Below, in pieces: positions 37,130 through 44,047 of a stretch of 48,860 nt of DNA. Under the pieces are notes generated by a model. That model was not told where the DNA came from, made no database searches, and saw only the letters and a program-made list of their open reading frames with translations. The number at the start of each line of letters is the position of its first letter. The stretch's first letter is position 1. Position numbers and translations under genes: made by a program. The DNA comes from Candidatus Cloacimonetes bacterium HGW-Cloacimonetes-1 (GTDB lineage: Bacteria > Cloacimonadota > Cloacimonadia > Cloacimonadales > Cloacimonadaceae), in NCBI GenBank assembly GCA_002841975.1, contig PHBQ01000010.1:1-48860 (forward strand), given 5' to 3'.

Positions 37130-37157
37130 ACAAGGGCTTCACGAGGGGATCACGAGG
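37130..37157 (-). repeat. Dispersed repeat, inverted partial copy C
   Basis: On the minus strand this stretch matches about 25 of 28 bases of the right part of the 43-base repeat at 26063-26105. It is followed on the plus strand by a second ACGAGGTGATCAC-like piece, so it may be a compound copy. Confidence 0.65.
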
Positions 37158-37363
37158 TGATCACAAGAGATTGCAGTAAGAGGAATTAACATTTGAAGCA
37201 GAGATTATACAACAGGGTAGAGATTGGCAGTCGATTATTCCATAATGAGTAGAGAGTATTTTCGAAGCACGCCTCCAGAACCTATTGTGTATGGGTACAC
37301 TCCCAATAACTGATAGTCCATCCTCTACATATGATATCTCAACAAAGACGTCCATACAAAAAT

Positions 37364-37397
37364 AGAGCCCGGTATAACCGGGCTCTACAGATTAAGA
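37364..37397 (-). terminator. Strong terminator of the large leftward unit
   Basis: A perfect 11-pair stem (37373-37383 with 37387-37397) around a 3-base loop ATA. On the minus strand it is followed by TTTTTGT. It lies 17 bases after the stop of the lipoprotein gene. Confidence 0.92.
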
Positions 37398-37414
37398 CTA
37401 TATTAGTTTGGGGT

Positions 37415-39850
37415 TTACATTACTTCTGTGATGATCTTAGCAAACATGGCCTTCATGGATTCTATTTCCATATAAGAGAGTGGGAATCCAAACAAGTAAT
37501 TTGTATTGTTTGTATTGACTTTCTTGATGGCTACAGGCTTACCATTGAATTGATCGTACTGCGCTTGTGTAGGAGCGTAAGACGGGTAACTAACAGGTTT
37601 GCATCCCAGTCTATAGATGACATCACCGCTATAAGCATTAAAATAGGTGATAGCACTAAGTCCCTTGCGACTATTAACTATAGAATTGAATCCGGCAGTA
37701 GGATAATGAGCCAAGTCATTATTGTCCTGGAATTGAACATAAACATCACCATATCCGGCTTGGCCTGTCGCCTTCTGGAAGAAGGTATTGTTTTGGATAC
37801 CGGAAGGAGTGAGGCTGGAAGTATTTGACAGCGAATATCCGAGTCCCATAGAAGTGACGAATGTTCTCTGAGTAGCAGCGACCATCGCATCATATATTGT
37901 GGTATGTAGATGTGTACCGGAAATCAACAAGTTTCCTCCGGTATGCAAATACAATGCTAATCCATCATGGTCTTTATTCAGTGTTGTTGAACTGGCAACA
38001 TTATCACTATGGTGAATAACCAAGCGATAATTTTGGAGATCACTTAAAGCCAGATGGCGTTTTCTAATATCTTCAAAGGTTTGACCTGGGTTTTGAGCTG
38101 TTGATCTGGTAATGAATGTCTTTGTTCCAGAGTATGATGCCAGTGCATCAGTATATTTCTGTAATACTATTTCATCAGGTGAAGTGGAAAGACTATTAGT
38201 ATCATCATCAATGATCAAGATACCTTGTCTTTGTGCTTTTGGAACAGGAGCTACTAAGTCAAATGTAAACTCTGCCGGAGTAGGATCAACAACACCTTGT
38301 AAATCTACGGCTCTGACCTCAAAGGAGTGAGTACCGATCGCTAAAGTTGTTAGAACAACTGTTTGACCGAGAGGTGAACTAAAGGGAATACGAAGCCATC
38401 TTTTACCATCTAAATCAGTAACCACTTGATCTGCAAGAGGAGGGAAGTTATATGGTTGTCCATCAAGCCTCAAATCAAAATGAGTGATTTCTGCATAATA
38501 GTTTCTATTTGTTGTTTCATCCAAAACCGCATCGACTTTCTTCTCGTAAGGGTCAAGAGTAGGTATGTTATCACCGTTGCTTTGAACGCGTGCATATTCT
38601 CCCCACCATCCCCAACGTATCCATACTTTGGCATTGTCGCTATGAACGGCTGTGTTCTTTTGAGTGAGATCAACAAAGAAAGGAGTAGCAAAACGCTGAC
38701 CACCGTTAACTAAAGTGAAAGGTAATACCTCCGGGATAGCGTCATCACTGTAATCTACAAAGTGATTATCGCCCAAGGCATAAGTCTTTTGACCATAAAT
38801 AACGGTTTGAGGATTAAATCCTTCGTAGACGGCAAAGCGGACAGATGTTTTACCAATTATAGCCCCATTTGCATTATACTTCAAAGTATCCGACACAATA
38901 CCAGCTGTATCATAGGCTCTGGCAACTACTTCAGTGTGTGTTACCTGAACACCATTCACGTAGTCTGAGGTTATGGAAGGATCTGTGTGTTGAGTGAGTA
39001 AGAACTGACTGATATTTGCCAAGTTTGTAGTGACATACCATTGAGTGGAACTAATAACAGGATATTGGTTATCGTTGTACACTGCACCAGTATCCGGTGC
39101 GGTATAAATACCCTGGCGTTTGTTTATCTTAAACTTGAAATACCAAGGAGCTGATGTAATAAAAGGATCATAATCAATCATAGTAAAACTGAGGCGGATG
39201 GCTGTACCAACTTGCTTACCTTGGGGGTCACCTTTTGTGGTTTGAACACTACATGTAGGCTTTTCAGATTCGGTTTTGAAGAGACGGAAAGCTGCATGTT
39301 CAGTTACTTGATTCCGATTATCAATAGCAATGACTTCAAATCTGCTCATCCGAATCGCGGGATTTCCATTTGCATCTGAGGCAGGGAAATTGATGAGAGC
39401 ATACTTATTGGAGGTCCAAATAGTCTTCCGTGCTTGAGGGCTACTCAAAGGTACACTCTGGTCTGCACCGGCTTTATAATGGACTACCCAGCCAGAGCCT
39501 AAGCCAGGCATATTGAGTACTTCACTAGGTGTGACAGAACCATCAGTGTCTATATATCTGTTACCGGGTGTAGAAATGGGATTTCCATTTTCATCTAAAA
39601 CACGATATGCATAACCAGTAATAACACCATCTGTATCATCAGCATGCCAATAGATCCTCTGTTGATATGAAAGGGTATCGGGTGAATTGTATACAGTGGA
39701 TGTGGTGTCAATACCTTCATACGATGTGATCTTAATAGTTGGTGCATGATTGTCAAAACGGTTACCTGATTTACCGCAACCGGTAGTAAGGAACATCGTT
39801 CCTACCATAATAGCGGCGACAAATAAGAGTATTATACTCTTTCTTAGCAT
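37415..39850 (-). CDS. Large lipoprotein with C-terminal amidotransferase-like fold
   Basis: 811 residues from ATG 39850, chosen because GGAGG is four bases upstream; an ATG at 39853 is too close to it. The signal peptide ends in the lipobox TTGC (about residue 25). The body is a chain of beta-rich domains with immunoglobulin or fibronectin-like turns (DDTDGVITGYAYRVLDENG, SFEVRAVDLQGVVDPTP). From about 550 a Rossmann-like part begins, RQGILIIDDDTN, then LQNYRLVIHHSDN and LALYLHTGGNLLISGTHLH, like the glutamine-amidotransferase or ThuA-type fold, but no catalytic Cys-His-Glu set is visible. It would sit on the cell envelope. Function unknown. It is the last gene before a strong terminator. 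Confidence 0.82.
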   Translation of the reverse strand: MLRKSIILLFVAAIMVGTMFLTTGCGKSGNRFDNHAPTIKITSYEGIDTTSTVYNSPDTLSYQQRIYWHADDTDGVITGYAYRVLDENGNPISTPGNRYIDTDGSVTPSEVLNMPGLGSGWVVHYKAGADQSVPLSSPQARKTIWTSNKYALINFPASDANGNPAIRMSRFEVIAIDNRNQVTEHAAFRLFKTESEKPTCSVQTTKGDPQGKQVGTAIRLSFTMIDYDPFITSAPWYFKFKINKRQGIYTAPDTGAVYNDNQYPVISSTQWYVTTNLANISQFLLTQHTDPSITSDYVNGVQVTHTEVVARAYDTAGIVSDTLKYNANGAIIGKTSVRFAVYEGFNPQTVIYGQKTYALGDNHFVDYSDDAIPEVLPFTLVNGGQRFATPFFVDLTQKNTAVHSDNAKVWIRWGWWGEYARVQSNGDNIPTLDPYEKKVDAVLDETTNRNYYAEITHFDLRLDGQPYNFPPLADQVVTDLDGKRWLRIPFSSPLGQTVVLTTLAIGTHSFEVRAVDLQGVVDPTPAEFTFDLVAPVPKAQRQGILIIDDDTNSLSTSPDEIVLQKYTDALASYSGTKTFITRSTAQNPGQTFEDIRKRHLALSDLQNYRLVIHHSDNVASSTTLNKDHDGLALYLHTGGNLLISGTHLHTTIYDAMVAATQRTFVTSMGLGYSLSNTSSLTPSGIQNNTFFQKATGQAGYGDVYVQFQDNNDLAHYPTAGFNSIVNSRKGLSAITYFNAYSGDVIYRLGCKPVSYPSYAPTQAQYDQFNGKPVAIKKVNTNNTNYLFGFPLSYMEIESMKAMFAKIITEVM

Positions 39851-39883
39851 CATTCCTCCCAAAATCGGAATAGTCTTTTTTAT

Positions 39884-40795
39884 CTACATATCATGAAAAA
39901 TGACTGTAGCAAAATCGTCAACTGATTTATTCTGTTCTTGCACCAAAGCAGTGCGTAACAGATTCTCAAATAAAACCGAAGTAGTGATCGTTCCGATGCC
40001 TCCTGGCACAGGAGTTATTGCCAAAGCTTTATCAAAGCAAGATTTATAGTCAATATCACCTACATATTGGTCGGTAGAATCCGGATTTGTAATCAGATTA
40101 ATACCCACGTCGATTAAAACAGTATTATCGCCGATCATATCCTCTGTGATAAAATTTGGTTTACCAATTGCAGCGACAATAATGTCCGCCGTCCTCGTTA
40201 TCAAATGAAGTTTATGGGTTTTACTGTGGCAAATGGTTACCGTTGCATCTCCGGGATAAGTCTTACGAATCAATAAAGCTGCCAACGGTTTTCCCACAAC
40301 AGTGCTGCGACCAATGATCACAACATGCTTTCCGGCGGTTGGAATGCCATAGAACTCGATGGTTTTCAATACAGCAGAAGGAGTGCATGGTAATAGGTAT
40401 TCATCTTCCACCATTATTCTTCCGAGGTTCATGGGATGAATACCATCAATATCCTTCTCAGGACTGATGGTACTGTTGATTATCTTTTCATCAATGGTTT
40501 TTGGCAGAGGCTTCTGGATCATAATGCCATGTATAGTCGGATCTATGTTTCCCTCTTGAATGATCTCAATCAGCGTGTTTTGATCTATACTGATATCTAG
40601 GATACGATATATCACACTGCATCCCAGTTTGTTCCCTGTTTTGATGATGTTTTGTACATAATAGTCAGAAGCAGGGTCTGCACCGACTTGAATAAGCAGC
40701 ATGCCGGGCTGAATTCCGGAACTTTGTACGGTGCTTTGGATTTGCTCTCTCAATTGTTTTGCAATAGGTTTTCCGGATAGAATCTTGTTAATCAA
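39884..40795 (-). CDS. folD: Methylenetetrahydrofolate dehydrogenase / cyclohydrolase, cyclohydrolase Lys replaced
   Basis: Interconverts methylene- and formyl-tetrahydrofolate using NAD(P). 303 residues. The family segments are present: GADPASDYYV at 38-47, IQKPLP (Gln94), EKDIDGIHP and the nucleotide-binding GRSTVVGKPLA near 160, with the end motif TPVPGGIGTIT. The invariant Lys in YVxxK, needed for cyclohydrolase activity in the studied enzymes (Lys54 in E. coli, Lys56 in human), is Ile50 here (YVQNI), with a Lys two residues later. The dehydrogenase part looks normal. It overlaps ymdB by 4 bases. Confidence 0.94.
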   Translation of the reverse strand: MINKILSGKPIAKQLREQIQSTVQSSGIQPGMLLIQVGADPASDYYVQNIIKTGNKLGCSVIYRILDISIDQNTLIEIIQEGNIDPTIHGIMIQKPLPKTIDEKIINSTISPEKDIDGIHPMNLGRIMVEDEYLLPCTPSAVLKTIEFYGIPTAGKHVVIIGRSTVVGKPLAALLIRKTYPGDATVTICHSKTHKLHLITRTADIIVAAIGKPNFITEDMIGDNTVLIDVGINLITNPDSTDQYVGDIDYKSCFDKALAITPVPGGIGTITTSVLFENLLRTALVQEQNKSVDDFATVIFHDM

Positions 40796-41580
40796 TTTAC
40801 AGCCTCACAATGTTGTTTCACTCGTGTGATTGATAGTGCTTTTCCTGTCAGTACATCGATCTTGATTATCGCACCATTAAGCTGTAAACCGGTATCGGGT
40901 ACTTCATAGCGAATTGGAACTGCTGTAAGCATTTTCTCCAAAATGATGTTCTTTCTAATACCGATTACAGAGTCATGTGGTCCGGTCATTCCGGCATCTG
41001 TCAGATAAGCCATGCCCCGCGGTAGGATTTCTTCATCAGCTGTTTGGATATGAGTGTGAGTTCCGATCAAAGCCGATACTCTACCATCCAGAAACCATCC
41101 CATGGCACGCTTTTCTGCGGTGGATTCAGCATGGAAATCGACTAAAATAATGTTTGAATTTGCACGGATATCATCGTAATATTTATCGATTGCCAAAAAG
41201 GGAGAATCTGTGGGTGGCATATAGATCTGACCAGCAAGGCTTACTACTGTGAGAGCCACGTTCTTTTTCTCTAGTGTAAACCATCTGCTGCCGGGTGTCC
41301 TAAACGGATAATTGAGGGGTTTTACAATCTGGGGTGTTTTATGGATAAAATCCAAAGATTCATTGCGGTCCCACAAGTGGTTACCACCAGTCACAATGTC
41401 CACCCCTGCATGAAATAGTGGTTTACACGTGCGTTCGGTAAGTCCCCTGCCATCAGCAAGGTTTTCACCATTTACCACGCAAAAGTCTATTTTATGTGTT
41501 TCAAGAAATTGAGGAAGTCTTTCGATAACTAGGTTTCTACCCGGCTTTCCAAAGACATCCCCCAAAAACAGAATATTCAT
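40792..41580 (-). CDS. ymdB: YmdB-family metallophosphoesterase
   Basis: 262 residues of the YmdB family, which hydrolyses 2',3'-cyclic nucleotides and affects biofilm and motility choices in Bacillus. Metal ligands are all visible: Asp in FLGDVFG, Glu-Asn in VNGENLADG, Asn-His in TGGNHLWD, His in VDFHAEST, His-x-His in GTHTHIQTAD. It directly follows rny with the stop and start overlapping by one base, which is the classic rny-ymdB pairing and suggests a shared role in RNA turnover. Confidence 0.93.
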   Translation of the reverse strand: MNILFLGDVFGKPGRNLVIERLPQFLETHKIDFCVVNGENLADGRGLTERTCKPLFHAGVDIVTGGNHLWDRNESLDFIHKTPQIVKPLNYPFRTPGSRWFTLEKKNVALTVVSLAGQIYMPPTDSPFLAIDKYYDDIRANSNIILVDFHAESTAEKRAMGWFLDGRVSALIGTHTHIQTADEEILPRGMAYLTDAGMTGPHDSVIGIRKNIILEKMLTAVPIRYEVPDTGLQLNGAIIKIDVLTGKALSITRVKQHCEAVN

Positions 41581-43142
41581 TACTTCGCCATTGCCACTTG
41601 ACGCGTTTCGCGGATTACAGTGACTTTTATCTGGCCCGGATACTGAACTTGCTTCTCGATCTGAGCGGCGATTTCGGTTGCAATGATTGGTGTTTGAGCG
41701 TCTTCAATCTGAGATGGCTCGACAATGATTCTCAGTTCTCTTCCGGCTTGGATGGCATATGATTTGTTTACACCTTCGACCGAATTGGCAATTTCTTCCA
41801 ATTTAGCAAGTCTTTGCATATAGGTTTCTAACATTTCGCGACGGGCACCGGGACGGGCTCCTGAGATTGCATCTGATGCTTGAACCAAGGCTCCGTACAC
41901 TGAAGTAGCTTCGACTTCTTCATGATGCGCTTCGATAGCGTTGATTATGACTTTGTTCTCACCATTCTTTCTGGCCAGATTGGCACCTAAGACGGCGTGT
42001 GAACCATCAAATTCGTGATCAATTGCTTTTCCAAGGTCATGCAACAAACCGGCGCGTCTGGCAATCTCTTGATCCAGACCCAGTTCAGTTGCCAGGATTC
42101 CACAAATCCAAGCTGCTTCGATGGAGTGATTCAGCACATTCTGTCCGTAACTGGTACGATAATGAAGCCTTCCCAGTACTTTGATCAGGTTTGGTGAGAT
42201 GTTGTGGATATTTGTCTCGAGGACTGCTTTTTCACCGATTTTGATCAGGTTCTCATCCATCTCTTTACCGGTTTTAGCAACGACTTCTTCGATTCTACCC
42301 GGATGGATTCTACCATCAGAGATCAATTTTTCCAAAGAGAGCCTGGCAATTTCGCGACGTACGGGGTCAAAGCATGAAAGCACAACAGCCTCTGGAGTAT
42401 CGTCAATAATCAGATCTACGCCTGAAGCCTTTTCAAAGGTGCGAATATTTCTTCCTTCACGACCGATAATCCTACCCTTCATTTCGTCGTTAGGTAGAGA
42501 CACCACAGAAACAGTGGTTTCGGATACATGATCAACAGCCATACGTTGAATAGCTGTTGCTAAAATCTCAGAAGCCTTTTTATTGGCATCAAGTTTAAGT
42601 TGCTCAAGTGCTATGCGAACGTCATTAGCAGCTACGTGACGGGCTTGATTGATGATCTCATCACGCAGTTTTTGAATCGCTTCTTCTCTGGAGAGTCCGG
42701 CGATCTCTTCAAGCTTCTTTTTCTGCTCGGCTACTACTAGATCGTATTCACCAATACTCTTTGCCAATTCGTCTTCTTTGACTTTGAGTTTGCGTTCTTG
42801 TTCAGTTAAATTGTTCTCTTTCTTGTCCAGGGAATCCAGTCTTTTGTCCAAAGACCCCAGTCTTTCATTATATTTCTTTTCTTGAATGCGTAGTTCTTTC
42901 TGGCGTTCTTTGATTTCTTCTTCATGAATACGCTTCTGTTTGAACCATTCTTCTCTTGCTTCCAACAGGGCAGCTTTTTTGGAATTCTCAGCCTCTTTAT
43001 GAGCCTCTTTCTTGATGTCTTCTGCGATTTGTTTGGCTTGAGATATAAGTTTGAAACTGGAATTACGCTGGACCCAATAAAAAATGAAAGCTACAATAAA
43101 CCCAATTGCCAAGCCGATTACGGCTGGTATTAATCTATCCAT
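41580..43142 (-). CDS. rny: Ribonuclease Y
   Basis: Membrane-anchored endonuclease that starts mRNA decay in many bacteria. 520 residues. An N-terminal membrane helix (about 5-24, IGLAIGFIVAFIFYWV), a long charged coiled coil (about 30-200), a KH domain with GRIIGREGRNIRTFE, and the HD domain with HDLGKAIDHEFDGSHA. AAGGA lies seven bases before the ATG. It is preceded by a structured 258-base spacer that separates it from zapA and followed at once by ymdB. Confidence 0.97.
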   Translation of the reverse strand: MDRLIPAVIGLAIGFIVAFIFYWVQRNSSFKLISQAKQIAEDIKKEAHKEAENSKKAALLEAREEWFKQKRIHEEEIKERQKELRIQEKKYNERLGSLDKRLDSLDKKENNLTEQERKLKVKEDELAKSIGEYDLVVAEQKKKLEEIAGLSREEAIQKLRDEIINQARHVAANDVRIALEQLKLDANKKASEILATAIQRMAVDHVSETTVSVVSLPNDEMKGRIIGREGRNIRTFEKASGVDLIIDDTPEAVVLSCFDPVRREIARLSLEKLISDGRIHPGRIEEVVAKTGKEMDENLIKIGEKAVLETNIHNISPNLIKVLGRLHYRTSYGQNVLNHSIEAAWICGILATELGLDQEIARRAGLLHDLGKAIDHEFDGSHAVLGANLARKNGENKVIINAIEAHHEEVEATSVYGALVQASDAISGARPGARREMLETYMQRLAKLEEIANSVEGVNKSYAIQAGRELRIIVEPSQIEDAQTPIIATEIAAQIEKQVQYPGQIKVTVIRETRQVAMAK

Positions 43143-43219
43143 ATACGTTTCCTTGTTCTTATACGAGCCTTGTCTTGAACAACGGCCCGCATTGTTATAG
43201 CCATTAAATCATGGTTAAT

Positions 43220-43397
43220 ATAAATCCCCGCAGTGACCGTGTATGCTTGACAAGTAAAGCCGAATATTAAGGTGGGTATCTACCTTATAAGCTTTATGGA
43301 TCCGAAACGAGTTCGGCATGCACGCCACAAATGGCTTGACTCCCGATATTTTGATAGCTTTATAACAATACATATCACAAATCCTGCAGGGATATAA
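43220..43397 (-). ncRNA. Candidate structured RNA, possibly 6S RNA
   Basis: Between zapA and rny, where 6S RNA genes occur in several bacterial groups (zapA-ssrS linkage). On the minus strand the ends pair: AUCCCUGCAG (43393-43384) with CUGCGGGGAU (43233-43224), 10 pairs with one G-U. Further in, GUGaUAUG pairs with CAUACAC (one bulge), UAAAGC with GCUUUA, and AAUAU with AUAUU, giving a long rod with internal loops. Small hairpins (CCGAA/UUCGG, AAGGU/ACCUU) fill the top. Length and rod shape fit 6S; the multi-hairpin top and the small internal bubble fit less well. I recognise no conserved 6S sequence. Confidence 0.5.
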
Positions 43398-43400
43398 AAT

Positions 43401-43670
43401 CTATATGTCACCAATGATTTTTGATATCATCTGATTCATCCTTTCCAGGTCTGAACTCAGATCTCTATTTTTAATTATTAGTTCGTGAGTTTCCTCTTGC
43501 TGTTGAAGTGTAACTAAAAGCAGCAGTCTCGTAAAATCTAGATTGTCATATTGTTCACGAAATTGCGCCAATTTACGATTGAGTTCATCGACAATTTCGA
43601 TCGTAGCATCTGGATTATCGCTACGCAGTTTGAACTTGCGGCCGTAAATTTCCACTTCTACTGATTGCAT
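43401..43670 (-). CDS. zapA: Cell division protein ZapA
   Basis: Small cytoplasmic protein that binds FtsZ and strengthens the division ring. 89 residues. The N-terminal strand region SVEVEIYGRKFKLRSD and the helical second half (EIVDELNRKLAQF...LLLLVTLQQQEETHELI) are typical of the family, with a coiled-coil end. It follows the coiled-coil gene by 10 bases and precedes the candidate RNA gene. Confidence 0.92.
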   Translation of the reverse strand: MQSVEVEIYGRKFKLRSDNPDATIEIVDELNRKLAQFREQYDNLDFTRLLLLVTLQQQEETHELIIKNRDLSSDLERMNQMISKIIGDI

Positions 43671-43680
43671 GATGCCTCTC

Positions 43681-44043
43681 TTAGGCTGGGGATACAGGGT
43701 TTACCAAACTATCGATTTTCAAGATGGCATCGTTTGCTAAGTCTTCAAAGCTCATCATTGTACCTTCAAGGTCCTGATGGAGTTGTTGCAGATCTTGATG
43801 CTGTTTCTGAAGCTCATGGTGCTGGGATTGTAAAGTTCTCAATTGAGCGTCTAACTCTAACACTTTCGCATCTGAAATACTCTTGAGCTTGTTGATTTCA
43901 TCTATTTGTTGAATCAGTTGTAGGTTTTCTTCGGTTAGAGCGTTGTTATAGTCTTCGGCATCAGCCAATTTCTTTTTATCTTTAGTGTATTGATCTATCA
44001 GAATTTGAATTTTGTCTTGTAAGTTAACTGCACGATTTTCCAT
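43681..44043 (-). CDS. Coiled-coil protein, possible ZapB-like division factor
   Basis: 120 residues, nearly all heptad-like, with a His/Gln-rich stretch HHELQKQHQDLQQLHQDLEG in the middle and a short hydrophobic end. No other domain. Placed immediately before zapA and 4 bases after pheT. In E. coli ZapB is a small coiled coil that works with ZapA; the neighbourhood suggests the same here, but sequence alone cannot tell it from any other coiled coil. Confidence 0.65.
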   Translation of the reverse strand: MENRAVNLQDKIQILIDQYTKDKKKLADAEDYNNALTEENLQLIQQIDEINKLKSISDAKVLELDAQLRTLQSQHHELQKQHQDLQQLHQDLEGTMMSFEDLANDAILKIDSLVNPVSPA

Positions 44044-44047
44044 TTGA

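Larger units (their letters stand above)
37009..37414. other. Convergent spacer with a repeat fragment and a terminator, no gene
   Basis: About 400 bases between trmL and the leftward lipoprotein gene. It holds a weak hairpin (37046-37064), an inverted copy of the dispersed repeat (37130-37157) and the strong terminator at 37364-37397. The open frames seen here are short and lack motifs. Confidence 0.7.

Noticed and set aside
43220-43397. SRP RNA, tmRNA or RNase P RNA
   Set aside because: None of the conserved segments of those RNAs is visible; only position, length and folding support the 6S option.
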